This document shows positions 33,089-42,240 of a stretch of 51,539 nt of DNA, one piece after another; position 1 is the first letter of the stretch, and the number at the start of each line of letters is the position of its first letter. This DNA comes from Caulobacter sp. AP07. Its GTDB lineage: Bacteria > Pseudomonadota > Alphaproteobacteria > Caulobacterales > Caulobacteraceae. The stretch is taken from the NCBI RefSeq assembly GCF_000281955.1, contig NZ_AKKF01000225.1, forward strand, positions 1 through 51,539. The letters are read 5' to 3'. The position numbers were made by a program, and so were the translations under genes. The notes below the pieces were generated by a model, which searched no databases, was not told the origin of the DNA, and worked only from the letters and a program-made list of their open reading frames with translations.

Positions 33089-34198
33089 CTAGTCCAAGGC
33101 TAGTTGCTCATAGTCCAGCCGGATCGAAAGCACCCCATTCAGCGCCTGCAGATACGCCCGCCCCTTGGTCGTCAGCGGCGGCTCGCCTACCACCACCAGA
33201 CGTTCCGGCTTCGTCGCGCCGGGCCACATGGAATATTCCAGAAGCTGGCCGACTGCTTCGCGCAGGCACAGCCGGGCCGAGGACGCGATCGTCACCTCGA
33301 AAAACCACATCTCGCCGGGACGCTTGGCCACCACATCGACGCGCCGTCGTCCGATCGGCGCTTCTACGGTGACCTTGGGCCAGCCGTCCGCCAGGAGCTT
33401 CGCTTCCAGCCGCCGCTGGAGCTCCGCATGACGCAGGTCCACATCGACGACGCGCTGGACAATCGAGGCTCTGGTCCAGCGGCGCGGGTCGATGCGGCGT
33501 CCGCGATCAAGGTCCAGGGTTTCCTCGGCCTCGTCGCCCTGCGCCGAGCCCGCGCCAGCGATAAGCCCGGTTCCAGGACGAGAGGCCACGCCGGACGCCA
33601 GACCCCGCTCGATCCAATCCCACATGGGCAGCAGCCGATCCATCACCCCAAGGGCACGGTTTAGATCGACCCGCTCGAAGGGCTGACGATCGCCCAGGAA
33701 GACAAACCCTTTGCGCGTCTTCAGAGCCCGTTCGACGAAATCCGCGCGCACTGGCCCCGGCCGATAGTCGTTGCTGCGCTCGCCCTCGACATAGTGCCAC
33801 ATGGCCAAGTCCGGGTAAGCGTCGGGATTCGCGGCCATCCAGTCGTCGAACCGGACGACGTGGGGCAGCAGCAGTTCGATGTCGTGGAAGAATTTGCTGG
33901 CCTCCAGCGAAAAGCCGACGCCGATCCGGAAGGCATGGTCGCCACTGGGCAGGACGTCGAGGCCGGCGTTGAACTGCAGTTCGCCGCGCCCCCCGTAGTG
34001 AAAGGCCCAGTCCTTGATCCGCTTGCGCTCGGCGAAAATCTGCTTGCGTCCGCTCCGCAGGCCTTTGATCGTGCGGCGGCGGACCTGCAGCCCGCCGATC
34101 TCGTAAGGCTCGGCCATTTCCTCCAGCTCGTCGATCAGCGCGTGCAGCCGCGCGATCCGGGCGGCCTTATCGGAAACGACGGTCAGGGAGGGGCTCAA
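33089..34198 (-). CDS. Unrecognised protein with PD-(D/E)xK-like C-terminal domain
   Basis: A 369-aa protein without a recognised family name. The first 60 residues look like a coiled coil (IARLHALIDELEEMAE). A middle region (FHYGGRGELQFNAGL, HDIELLLPHVVRFDDWM) resembles no domain I know. The C-terminal part has RRRVDVVAK, then WFFEVTIAS and AVGQLLEYS, the order of a PD-(D/E)xK restriction-type nuclease fold, but the E-x-K motif reads E-V-T, so catalysis is doubtful. TTG at 34198 is chosen because CAGGAGG lies 6 bases upstream. Its surroundings, with a recombinase remnant next door, suggest a transferred accessory gene, possibly defence-related (inference). Confidence 0.6.
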   Translation of the reverse strand: MSPSLTVVSDKAARIARLHALIDELEEMAEPYEIGGLQVRRRTIKGLRSGRKQIFAERKRIKDWAFHYGGRGELQFNAGLDVLPSGDHAFRIGVGFSLEASKFFHDIELLLPHVVRFDDWMAANPDAYPDLAMWHYVEGERSNDYRPGPVRADFVERALKTRKGFVFLGDRQPFERVDLNRALGVMDRLLPMWDWIERGLASGVASRPGTGLIAGAGSAQGDEAEETLDLDRGRRIDPRRWTRASIVQRVVDVDLRHAELQRRLEAKLLADGWPKVTVEAPIGRRRVDVVAKRPGEMWFFEVTIASSARLCLREAVGQLLEYSMWPGATKPERLVVVGEPPLTTKGRAYLQALNGVLSIRLDYEQLALD

Positions 34199-34499
34199 TG
34201 ACGCCTCCTGGAGCCGCACCCGATCACGCGGCGGTATGGCTGCAAACGCGACATCGGTCCTCCAGTCAGCGGCCCCGCGGGGTTCCCGTCGCGGTCAAGC
34301 TCGTGGACAATGCCTCGACACGCACCGCGACTCCACCGCCTCGATAGCCGGCCGCCCCCGCGCGCCGACCTCCACGATTCCGGATCCCAGATGCCGCCAG
34401 CTCGTAGCGAACTTCTTGGCCTGCAGTATCACGGCCACGCTGGCTCCTCGGTCGATTGCCAGCGCGCGGTGCAACGCCTTTTGCAATACGGCCCGACAA

Positions 34500-34770
34500 T
34501 CGTCCGGGTCCTGATCCTAGCCGAGGCGCTGGACTGCCCCGAGGACCGCGACGCAGCGTCCGCCGCGCTTCGGGGCCTTATTGATCGCATCGTGCTCAGC
34601 CCTGGCCCCCGCGCCGGGGCGAGGTCGAGGCCTAGCTTTTCGGCGATCTCGAAACGCTGCTGGCCTTCGCCAATGACAACGGAGGGCAGCGGCGCGAGGC
34701 CGCTGGGACCTTTCCTGTTCAGCCGCTATCGCTGAGGGTGAACTCTCGGGCGGGAATGACGACAGATTGA
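34500..34770 (+). pseudogene. Serine recombinase C-terminal remnant
   Basis: From about 34520 one frame reads LAEALDCPEDRDAASAALRG then LIDRIVLSPGP, the C-terminal helix and strand of large serine recombinases. Near 34615 the reading continues only in another frame (GEVEA, then a TAG at 34633, then LFGDLETLLAFANDN), ending with TGA at 34768. A frameshift plus an internal stop, and no catalytic N-terminus upstream, mark it as the decayed tail of an integrase from a phage or integrative element. The rest of 34199-34886 shows no intact gene. Confidence 0.7.
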
Positions 34771-34886
34771 GAAATCATTCTGAACGCCGATCCGGCCCAG
34801 GCGCGATCCTCTGTCGCAGCCTCCGAGCGCTCCCGATCAACGCGGCGGAAACCACGGTCCGGAGATCGTCGGCGTGGGAGGTGTCC

Positions 34887-35039
34887 ATGTCCACGTTTCG
34901 CGCCGTTCGCGGCTTTGTCCTGATGACCACCGTCGTCTGCGGGCTGGTCGCCGCCGCCTGGAGCGGTTTGAAGGATATGCCCTGGGTTCATGACCATGAT
35001 CGGGGTGATGTGATCTGGATCGACACCGCTCGGGGCTGA
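34887..35039 (+). CDS. Small single-pass membrane protein, putative
   Basis: A possible 50-aa protein: basic N-terminus, one hydrophobic stretch (GFVLMTTVVCGLVAAAW) and an acidic tail with HDHDRGD. GGGAGGT 4 bases before the ATG supports the start, but no relatives are recognised and it could be a chance frame in this degraded patch. Confidence 0.35.
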   Translation: MSTFRAVRGFVLMTTVVCGLVAAAWSGLKDMPWVHDHDRGDVIWIDTARG

Positions 35040-35105
35040 CGCGCGGCCTAGCTTGGACGTCGGGTCAAGCCGCGACGCTTTTGGCGGCCCCTTGTGCGCG
35101 GTGGA

Positions 35106-35118
35106 TCAAGTTTCTTGA
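35106..35118. promoter_or_regulatory. TCAAG-N3-CTTGA palindrome upstream of the TonB receptor
   Basis: A perfect 5-bp-armed palindrome lies about 180 bases before the receptor start in a 260-base gap without genes. It also provides a TTGACC that could serve as a -35 element. Its role as operator is only a suggestion. Confidence 0.3.
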
Positions 35119-35299
35119 CCTTCGCCGGGCGCGAGGCGGCGCGGACTGAACAAGAAGCGAGCGGCGGAGACATTTCGTTCAAAATGTCAGCTGCCGATCC
35201 GGCCAGGACGGCGAGGGCGGGTGATGCTGGTTCTCAAGAGGCGTCGTCCTGGGGATAATCACCGCGGGTGATGGGCGCGACGCCTCGAACGAGGACGTC

Positions 35300-37759
35300 A
35301 TGTCGAACCAACGGCTTTTGATGGCGGGTGCTTCCGCCGCTGTGCTGCTCGCCCTGTCTGGCCATGCCTTCGCCGCCGCCGCCGCCGATCCGGCCCCGGC
35401 CGATGCGTCGACCGCCGTCGACGAGATCGTCGTCAAGGCGCGGGACAAGGCCGGCCTGCTGGAGAAGCAGCCCAACAACACCGTGTTCGGGCTGGACAAG
35501 CCGCTGCTGGAAACGCCGCGCTCGGCCAGCTTCGTCAGCGACGTAACGCTGCAACGTTACGGCATCGAGACGATCGACGGCCTCACCGCGGTGTCGCCGG
35601 GCACCTATACCGCCAGCTTCTACGGGGTGCCCGGCGCGCTCAACATTCGCGGCACCCTGGCCGAGAACTACTTCCGGGGCTTCAAGCGGATCGAGAACCG
35701 CGGCACCTATTCGACACCGATCGGCGCGGCCGACCAGATCCAGATCGTGCGCGGCCCGCCCACTCCGATCTACGGCTCGGGCAAGGTCGGCGGCATGCTC
35801 AACTTCATCCCGAAATCCGGGAAGAACGAGGGCGGCTACCTCAGCGAACCGACCGGCGAGATCACCGCCACCTACGGCTCGTACAACAAGAAGAACGTCA
35901 CCGGGCAGTTCGGCTTGCCGGTGAATATTGGGCCGGTGACCGGCGGCGTCTATGTCTATGGCGAGGCCGAGGACAGCCACAGCTACTACAAGGGCGTCTA
36001 TCCGCGCCGCCAGACCGGCGAGATCTCGGCGGACTTCGACCTGGGCAATGGCTGGACCACGGCGTTCGGCGGCATGAAGTACCACTCGGACGGCGACGTG
36101 CAGACGCCGGGCTGGAACCGCCTGACCCAGGACCTGATCGACAACCGGAACTACACCACTGGCCGCGACACCAGCATCGTCGACAGCGACCACAACGGCC
36201 GCCTGACCCTCAACGAGATCAGCGGCAACGCCGCCAACCCCTACTATTACGACCCGACCTTCAACCCGCTCTACATCCCGTACTACAACTTCTACAACAC
36301 CAACGCCGCCCACACCCTGGACACCGGGGTTGGCACGGTGAAGCTCAGCCCGCGGCAGGTCTATATCAGCCCGGCCGACTTCTCGAAGACCGACACCAAC
36401 ACCTTCTATTTCGACCTGGCCAAGGACCTGACGGCGACCAGCGCCATCAAGGCCCAGTTGTTCTACGACGACCAGGAGAACAAGCGCTTCGTCTCCTACG
36501 GCTACCCGGCCTGGTTCGACAGTTCGGTGTGGGAGGCCCGCGTCACCTACAACTTCGCCAACGAATTCCTGGACGGCAAGGTCAGCGCCAAGTCGTTCGT
36601 CGGCGCCTCGTACCGCGACTTCTCGGGCCGCCGGCGCGAGAGCTACAACAGCGGCGTGATCGCCCTGGACCGTCGCGACATCGCCTTCGGCGCCACGCCG
36701 ACCGACATCATCGACAGCCCGTTCAGCACCGAAACCGGGGCCGGCGTTCTGGGCCTGGCCTGGGAGAACGACAACAAGTCGGACTGGCGCCAGAAGGGCG
36801 TGTTCTTCACCACCGACATCACGGTCGGCGAGAAGCTGAACCTGATGCTGGGCGGCCGCTACGACGACTACGACGTCAAGTCCAAGGACAGCGGCGTGCT
36901 CAGCTACCAGATCGCCGGCCAGCAGAAGGCCAGCAAGGGCAAGGGCACCTACACCGCCAGCCTGACCTACAAGGCCCCGGCCGACATCATGCCCTACATC
37001 ACCTACGCCAAGGCCTCGGCCCTGGAGATGAGCCAGGCCGGCGACATCGCCCCGGGCCTGGTGGCCTCGGCCACCGACGCCTGGCTGTCGGACAGCGACC
37101 TGGCCGAGGCCGGGTTCAAGTTCCAGTGGCTGCGCGGCACGCTGGTGGGCTCGTTGGCCGGCTACCGCCAGAACCGCACCCAGCTGATGGGCATCAACGC
37201 CACCCCGACCGGCACCCGCGCCAAGGGCGTGGAGCTGGAGGTCCGCTGGCTGGCCAGCGAGAACTTCAGCTTCACCTTCTCGGGCAACACCCAGCACACC
37301 ACGGTCAAGGGCCCGGACACCTCGTTCCAGTACATCCCGGCCTACACCGCCGGCGTCCCGGGTTCGCAGGCCTTCGGCGGCACCTATGTGGTGTGGAGCT
37401 TCGCGGGCCTGGCCGGCCGGGCGGGGGACTACGACTACACCCTGATCCCCAAATCGGTGGTCAGCCTGTACGGCGCCTATACCAGCAACGACTACGATTG
37501 GGGCAAGGTCGGCGGCACGTTCGGGGTCACCCACGTGACCAAGACCGCCGGCACCGTGCAGAACGCCGTGACCTATCCGGCCTACTGGGTGGCCAACGCC
37601 TCGGCCTATTACAGCTACGGTCCGTACACGGCGACGTTCAACGTCGATAACCTGTTCGACAAGCTCTACTTCACGCCCGACGCCGACAGCTACGCCAACC
37701 TCGGCGCCCTGCCGAGCAAGGGCCGCGAGTGGCGTCTGACCCTGGCCCGCAAGTTCTAG
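35300..37759 (+). CDS. TonB-dependent outer-membrane receptor
   Basis: An 819-aa gated beta-barrel that imports a large or scarce substrate across the outer membrane using TonB energy. The signal peptide (about 1-25) is followed by a TonB-box-like DEIVVKA, a plug domain (LDKPLLETPRSASFVSD to about 170) and a barrel ending in the C-terminal phenylalanine needed for assembly. The plug start resembles FhuE/FecA-like siderophore receptors. Residues 295-306 (DSDHNGRLTLNE) match an EF-hand calcium loop, unusual in such receptors. It leads a catabolic gene run, separated from the next gene by a strong hairpin. The context suggests uptake of a carbon or nitrogen source rather than iron. Confidence 0.92.
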   Translation: MSNQRLLMAGASAAVLLALSGHAFAAAAADPAPADASTAVDEIVVKARDKAGLLEKQPNNTVFGLDKPLLETPRSASFVSDVTLQRYGIETIDGLTAVSPGTYTASFYGVPGALNIRGTLAENYFRGFKRIENRGTYSTPIGAADQIQIVRGPPTPIYGSGKVGGMLNFIPKSGKNEGGYLSEPTGEITATYGSYNKKNVTGQFGLPVNIGPVTGGVYVYGEAEDSHSYYKGVYPRRQTGEISADFDLGNGWTTAFGGMKYHSDGDVQTPGWNRLTQDLIDNRNYTTGRDTSIVDSDHNGRLTLNEISGNAANPYYYDPTFNPLYIPYYNFYNTNAAHTLDTGVGTVKLSPRQVYISPADFSKTDTNTFYFDLAKDLTATSAIKAQLFYDDQENKRFVSYGYPAWFDSSVWEARVTYNFANEFLDGKVSAKSFVGASYRDFSGRRRESYNSGVIALDRRDIAFGATPTDIIDSPFSTETGAGVLGLAWENDNKSDWRQKGVFFTTDITVGEKLNLMLGGRYDDYDVKSKDSGVLSYQIAGQQKASKGKGTYTASLTYKAPADIMPYITYAKASALEMSQAGDIAPGLVASATDAWLSDSDLAEAGFKFQWLRGTLVGSLAGYRQNRTQLMGINATPTGTRAKGVELEVRWLASENFSFTFSGNTQHTTVKGPDTSFQYIPAYTAGVPGSQAFGGTYVVWSFAGLAGRAGDYDYTLIPKSVVSLYGAYTSNDYDWGKVGGTFGVTHVTKTAGTVQNAVTYPAYWVANASAYYSYGPYTATFNVDNLFDKLYFTPDADSYANLGALPSKGREWRLTLARKF

Positions 37760-37770
37760 TTCTCGCCGTT

Positions 37771-37796
37771 CCCACGCCCCGGAGACGGGGCGTGGG
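37771..37796 (+). terminator. Perfect hairpin between receptor and MFS genes
   Basis: A 10-bp stem, CCCACGCCCC with GGGGCGTGGG, and a 6-base loop lie 12 bases after the receptor stop. Only a weak T-run follows, so it may terminate part of the transcripts or protect the receptor mRNA end, giving more receptor than cytosolic enzymes. Confidence 0.6.
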
Positions 37797-37823
37797 GTTC
37801 ATCGCTTAAACATGGAGGCCCCC

Positions 37824-39119
37824 ATGTCGACGATCCCGTGGAGATCCTGGCTGCTGCTCGGCGCGCTGAGCCTGCTGCTGTTCCTGATCACCGCCTCGAC
37901 CTTTTCGTCGCTGGGCGTCGTGCTGCCGGCGATGATCAAGGAGCAGGGCTGGAGCTTCGGCACCGCCTTCCTCGGCTTCACCCTGCTGGGGGCCTTCTGC
38001 GGCGGCTCGTCGTGGCTGCCGGCCATCCTGATCCGCAAGCTGGGGGTGCGGCTGACCATCGTCGCCGGCTCGGCGGTGATGGTGGCGGGCTTCGCCTGCC
38101 TGGCCAGCGCGCACGGCCTGCCGGTCTATCTGGTCGGCACGGCCCTGCTGGGCGTCGGCTACCAGATGATGGCCCTGATCCCCGGCACCCACGTGCTGTC
38201 GATGCTGTTCAAGAAGCGCGCCCTGCCGTTCGGGGTCTATTTCACCATCGGCTCGCTGGGCGGGGTGGCCGGCCCCTGGATGGCCCTGACCGGCATGGCG
38301 GCGGCCCACGGCGACTGGCGTCCGTACTGGTGGGCCCAGGCGGTCGCCTCGGTGGTGGTCGGCGCCCTGTGCGCGGCCCTGGTCGGCGGCCGCGCCTGGC
38401 TGGCCGCCGCCGCCGCCCTGACCGACAAGGCCGTCGCCGAGGACGCCCAGACCGCGCCCGTCAACGCCAAGGTCTATCGCACCACCACCGACTGGACGGT
38501 GAAGGAGGCCCTCGCCACCCCGCAGTTCTGGGTGATCCTGGCCGCCTATTTCGCCCACCTGCTGGGCGGGGTCACCGCCGTCAGCCTGGCGCCGACCCAC
38601 TTCAGCGAGCTGGGCGTGGTCTCGGCCGTGGCGGTCAGCGTCATCAGCTTCGAGTCCCTGATGCAGGTGGTGGCCCGCATGGGCGGGGGCCTGCTGGGCG
38701 ACCGCGTCGATCCGCGCTGGCTGCTGGCCGGGGCCCAGGGGATGATGGCGGTCGGCCTGCTGGCCCTGACCCACGCCACGACCTGGCCGCTGATGATGCT
38801 GTTCGCCGTCGGCGTCGGCGTCGGGTTCGGCATGACGGTGCTGGCGATCAGCATTCTTTTGCTCAACTATTATGGCCGGAAGAACAATCTGGAGATCTTC
38901 TCGCTGGTCTGCCTGGTGGGCGCGGTCTCGGCCCTGGGGCCGGTGATCGGCGGCGTGATGCGCGACCGTCTCGGCGGCTTCGCCCCAACCTTCCAGGTGT
39001 TCGCCGCCATAATCGGCGTAATCTTCGTCGCGGCGCTGTTCATGCGGCCGCCGCGCAAGGCCACCCATGTAGAACCGGTCGCAGAACCGGTCCCGACCAT
39101 GCTTCAAGACGCCGCCTGA
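37824..39119 (+). CDS. MFS transporter of the catabolic locus
   Basis: A 431-aa inner-membrane carrier with 12 helices, nearest to oxalate/formate antiporter-like and monocarboxylate-type MFS proteins. The long central loop (about 200-225) divides two six-helix halves. ATG at 37824 is preferred over ATG at 37812, because GGAGG lies 5 bases before it. It presumably takes the compound imported by the TonB receptor from periplasm to cytosol. The next gene starts 12 bases downstream. Confidence 0.87.
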   Translation: MSTIPWRSWLLLGALSLLLFLITASTFSSLGVVLPAMIKEQGWSFGTAFLGFTLLGAFCGGSSWLPAILIRKLGVRLTIVAGSAVMVAGFACLASAHGLPVYLVGTALLGVGYQMMALIPGTHVLSMLFKKRALPFGVYFTIGSLGGVAGPWMALTGMAAAHGDWRPYWWAQAVASVVVGALCAALVGGRAWLAAAAALTDKAVAEDAQTAPVNAKVYRTTTDWTVKEALATPQFWVILAAYFAHLLGGVTAVSLAPTHFSELGVVSAVAVSVISFESLMQVVARMGGGLLGDRVDPRWLLAGAQGMMAVGLLALTHATTWPLMMLFAVGVGVGFGMTVLAISILLLNYYGRKNNLEIFSLVCLVGAVSALGPVIGGVMRDRLGGFAPTFQVFAAIIGVIFVAALFMRPPRKATHVEPVAEPVPTMLQDAA

Positions 39120-39131
39120 GGAGGAAGCGCC

Positions 39132-40196
39132 ATGTTCCACAGCCCATCCAAGCACAAGGACTTCGGGGTGTTCCTGCCGGTCGCCAACGGCGGCTGGATC
39201 ATCTCCAAGACCACGCCGGTCCTCGACGGCCTCTACCAGCAGAACAAGGCCGCGGCGGTGACCGCCGACCAGGTCGGCATGGACTTCGTGATGTCGATGG
39301 GCAAGTTCCGCGGCTTCGGCGGCGAGACCGACCACTGGGGCACGGCCCTGGAGTCGGTGACGATGATGGCCGGCATCGCCGAGGCCACCAAGAACGTCCG
39401 CATCTGGGCCACCATCCATCCGCTGCTGCAGAACCCGGCGGTGGCGGCGAAGCTAATTTCAACCCTGGACCACATCAGCGGCGGCCGGGCGGGCCTCAAC
39501 ATCGTGGCCGGCGCCTACAAGGGCGAGTTCGACCAGATGGGAGCCTGGGACGACAGCCTGTCCCACGACGACCGCTACGCCCTGACCGAGGAATGGACCA
39601 CGGTGGTCAAGCGCCTGTGGGCCGAGGACAGCGTCGATTTCGCCGGCAAGTTCTTCACGATGAAGGACTGCCAGTCCAAGCCCAAGCCGCTGTCCAAGCC
39701 GCGTCCGGAACTGATCTGCGCCGGCATGTCCGATCGCGGCTTCCAGTTCTCGGTGCGCGAGGCCGACATCTGCTTCATCGGCGGCCGCACGCCCGACGAG
39801 CGCCGCGACGCCTCGCTGCGGGCCAAGAAGGCGGCCGAGGGCATGGGCAAGTCGATCAAGACCTACGCCATGTGCACGATCGTCCACGGCGACACCGACG
39901 CCAAGGCCCAGGCCATGGTCGAGCACTACAAGGACGGCGCCGACATGGGCGCGATCCTGGCCATGCTGGCCAGCTGGGGCGTGCCGGCCGACAAGCTGAG
40001 CTCCGTCGCCGCCCAGCAGGGCGCGTTCATGACCCACACCGTGGTCGGCTCGCCCAGCTCCTGCGCCGCCCAGGTCGAGGAGTTCGTCACCTACTGCGAG
40101 CTGGACGGCCTGATGCTGATCTTCCCGGACTATGTCGAAGGCCTGACCATGTTCGGCGCCGACATCCTGCCGGGCCTGCGGGCGGTCTATTCGTGA
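39132..40196 (+). CDS. RutA-like FMN-dependent monooxygenase (LLM class)
   Basis: A 354-aa luciferase-like flavin monooxygenase that clearly resembles RutA, the pyrimidine oxygenase that opens uracil between N3 and C4. Shared landmarks are GVFLPVANGGWIIS, KFRGFGGETDHWGTALES, DHISGGRAGLNIVAG, the FFTMKDC strand and LICAGMSD. RutA and its relatives use reduced FMN and O2, in some cases forming a flavin-N5-oxide. A RutB-like hydrolase follows at once (start/stop overlap) and a RutF-like flavin reductase comes two genes later, but rutC, rutD, rutE and a uracil permease are missing. The substrate is likely a different cyclic amide, ureide or similar (inference). The ribosome-binding site GAGGAGGAA is strong. 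Confidence 0.9.
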   Translation: MFHSPSKHKDFGVFLPVANGGWIISKTTPVLDGLYQQNKAAAVTADQVGMDFVMSMGKFRGFGGETDHWGTALESVTMMAGIAEATKNVRIWATIHPLLQNPAVAAKLISTLDHISGGRAGLNIVAGAYKGEFDQMGAWDDSLSHDDRYALTEEWTTVVKRLWAEDSVDFAGKFFTMKDCQSKPKPLSKPRPELICAGMSDRGFQFSVREADICFIGGRTPDERRDASLRAKKAAEGMGKSIKTYAMCTIVHGDTDAKAQAMVEHYKDGADMGAILAMLASWGVPADKLSSVAAQQGAFMTHTVVGSPSSCAAQVEEFVTYCELDGLMLIFPDYVEGLTMFGADILPGLRAVYS

Positions 40197-40852
40197 ACGC
40201 CGTGAGCCCGACCGCCACAACCACGAACGACCTGGCCGGCTGGATCGCCCCGGGCCGCACGGCGGTGCTGATCATCGACATGCAGGTCGACTTCGCCTCG
40301 CCCGACGGCGTGCTGGGGGCCTTCATCGACATGAGCGTGGTCGAGCCGGCCCTGGCCGCCGCCCAAGCCCTGGCCGACAGCGCCCGCGCCGCCGGCGTGC
40401 CGGTGGTGTTCGTCGGCCTGTCCACCACGCCCGAGACCGACTCCCCCGCCTGGACCGAGCGCCTGCGCCGTCGCGGCGGCGATCCCGACGTCGATGCGGC
40501 GCTGTGCCGGGCCGGCCAGGTCGGTTCGGAGTTCTACGGTCCCCAGCCCCTGCCAGGCGAGCTGGTGGTGCCCAAGACCCGCTACAGCGGCTTCGTCGGC
40601 ACCGACCTGGATGTCAGGCTGACGGAGATGGACGTCGACACCCTGGTGGTGGCCGGCCTGACCACCGAGTGCTGCGTCGACAGCACCGTCCGCGACGCCT
40701 TCGACCTCGACTACCACGTGTTCGTAGCCGCCGACGCCTGCGCCGCCTACGAGGCGGACATCCATGCGGCGTCGCTGAAGGTGATGGAACTGAACAGCGC
40801 GATCCTCACCGACACGGCGGCGGTCGCGCGCGCCTGGAAAGGGGCTGCTTGA
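40193..40852 (+). CDS. Isochorismatase-family amidohydrolase, RutB-like
   Basis: A 219-aa cysteine hydrolase with the catalytic triad D29 (IIDMQ), K128 (VPKTRYSGF) and C161 (TTECCVDST). The segments around the lysine and cysteine are close to RutB, which hydrolyses ureidoacrylate in the Rut pathway. The GTG start overlaps the stop of the RutA-like gene as GTGA, which argues for coupled translation and sequential action: ring or amide opening by the oxygenase, then hydrolysis of the product to release a carbamate or amine. GTG at 40202 is an alternative start. Confidence 0.9.
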   Translation: MNAVSPTATTTNDLAGWIAPGRTAVLIIDMQVDFASPDGVLGAFIDMSVVEPALAAAQALADSARAAGVPVVFVGLSTTPETDSPAWTERLRRRGGDPDVDAALCRAGQVGSEFYGPQPLPGELVVPKTRYSGFVGTDLDVRLTEMDVDTLVVAGLTTECCVDSTVRDAFDLDYHVFVAADACAAYEADIHAASLKVMELNSAILTDTAAVARAWKGAA

Positions 40853-40854
40853 GT

Positions 40855-42240
40855 ATGGCCGACGGATTTCCGCCCCTGGGGGCCTCCGCGCCCTACACCG
40901 TCACCGACGCCGACCGCGCCGCCATCGCCGCCGCGATCAGCCAGGACGAGATCGTCGCGCTGGCCCTGACCCTGGGCAACATCCCCGCGCCGTCGGGCAA
41001 GGAGCTGGAAGTCGCCAACTACGTCCACGACTGGATGGCGCGCGAGGGCTTCTCGCCGCGCAAGGTCGGGGCCACGCCCGAACGGCCCAACATCATCGGC
41101 ACGCACGGCGGCAAGGGTGTCGGCAAGAACCTGCTGTTCACCGCCCACCTCGACACCGAGGCGCCGACCTGGAACCCCGACCTCGACGCCTACAAGTACA
41201 GCCCCGAGACCCTGGCCAATCCCGAATGGGAGAAATGCTGGCTGGAGGACGGCAAGCTGTACGGCTACCCGATCGCCAACGACCGCGGCCCGATGAGCTG
41301 CTTCCTGATCGCCGCCAAGGCGCTGAAAACGGCCGGCTACGAACTGGCCGGCAAGATGTACCTGACCGCCTGTCCCGGCGAGATCGGCCCCGAGCCGATC
41401 GAGGAGCACCGAGGCGTGGCCTATATGGGCAAGGACATCGGGGCCCACTACCTGTTCCACCACGGCGGGGTCGCCCCTGACTACGCCATCGCCGCCGAGG
41501 GCTGCGACTTCGGCCTGACCTGGGTGGGCTGCGGCTATGCGGTGTTCCGCTTCCAGGTCTGGGGCGAGGGGGTGTTCACCCCGCTGCTCGACCATCCGGC
41601 CACCTCGGCCCAGCACCCGAACCCGATCTACAAGATCGGCCGGCTGACCGACGCCATCCACGCCTGGAGCGGCGAATGGGAGAAGAGGAGCCGCTATGAC
41701 AGCCCGGGCGGCGTGGCCCAGCCCAAGTCGCAGATCGCCTCGATCCGCGGCGGCATCCCGTTCGCCTTCGGGGCGGGCACCGAGCTGGTGAACCTCTATC
41801 TGGAGGTGGGCCTCAATCCGAAGCAGCGGGTGGCCGACATCCAGCATTCGCTGGAGGCCATGGTCCGCGAGGCCGGCCTGGGCCGGATCGACATCGAGCC
41901 GGTGGTGGTGCGCCACGGCTTCGAGGCCGACGCCCGCGAGGTGGCCCCGTTGGTCGCCGCCGTCGACGACGCCACCAAGCTCAGCCTGGGTCATCCCGTG
42001 GCCCTGGCCAACCCGGTCTATTCCAGCATGTGGCGCGACCACAACGTCTTCAACATGCACCGCATCCCGGCCATCACCACCGGCTTCCGCCGCTGGCGGC
42101 CGACGCCCCAGGACCTGGTCGACAGCGCCCTGGTCTACGCCCTGACCGCCCTGGCGGTCTGTGGCCGGGCCTCGCCCGAAGAAGGCGCCAAGCGCCCGGC
42201 CTCGGCGGTCTATCCCGACAACCCGTTCGGGAACGACTGA
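40855..42240 (+). CDS. M20-family metallohydrolase with altered active site
   Basis: A 461-aa cytosolic protein of the M20/ArgE-DapE-carbamoylase superfamily. Metal-ligand candidates are H98 and D100 (TAHLDTE), D143 (ANDRG) and E176 (CPGEIG). In active family members the region at E176 reads D-E-E, with the first Glu as general base; here it is P174-G175-E176, so the usual base is absent. It therefore may hydrolyse an activated or carbamoyl-type substrate by another route, or have a different reaction. It starts two bases after the RutB-like stop. Many M20 relatives cleave N-carbamoyl or N-acyl amino acids, which fits the operon's amide theme. Confidence 0.85.
   Translation: MADGFPPLGASAPYTVTDADRAAIAAAISQDEIVALALTLGNIPAPSGKELEVANYVHDWMAREGFSPRKVGATPERPNIIGTHGGKGVGKNLLFTAHLDTEAPTWNPDLDAYKYSPETLANPEWEKCWLEDGKLYGYPIANDRGPMSCFLIAAKALKTAGYELAGKMYLTACPGEIGPEPIEEHRGVAYMGKDIGAHYLFHHGGVAPDYAIAAEGCDFGLTWVGCGYAVFRFQVWGEGVFTPLLDHPATSAQHPNPIYKIGRLTDAIHAWSGEWEKRSRYDSPGGVAQPKSQIASIRGGIPFAFGAGTELVNLYLEVGLNPKQRVADIQHSLEAMVREAGLGRIDIEPVVVRHGFEADAREVAPLVAAVDDATKLSLGHPVALANPVYSSMWRDHNVFNMHRIPAITTGFRRWRPTPQDLVDSALVYALTALAVCGRASPEEGAKRPASAVYPDNPFGND

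Noticed and set aside
34266..34499. Overlapping small frames on both strands above the 369-aa protein gene
   Set aside because: No recognisable domains or ribosome-binding sites, and mutually overlapping; probably degraded DNA of the recombinase element.
35234..37534. 766-codon open frame opposite the TonB receptor
   Set aside because: Lies antisense to an intact receptor with signal peptide and terminal Phe; low-complexity Val/Gly/Ala content.
37838..40852. Very long 1004-codon frame across the MFS, RutA-like and RutB-like genes
   Set aside because: Only its last part (from 40193) is the real hydrolase; the rest is an out-of-frame reading of two genes, rich in Arg/Gly/Pro.
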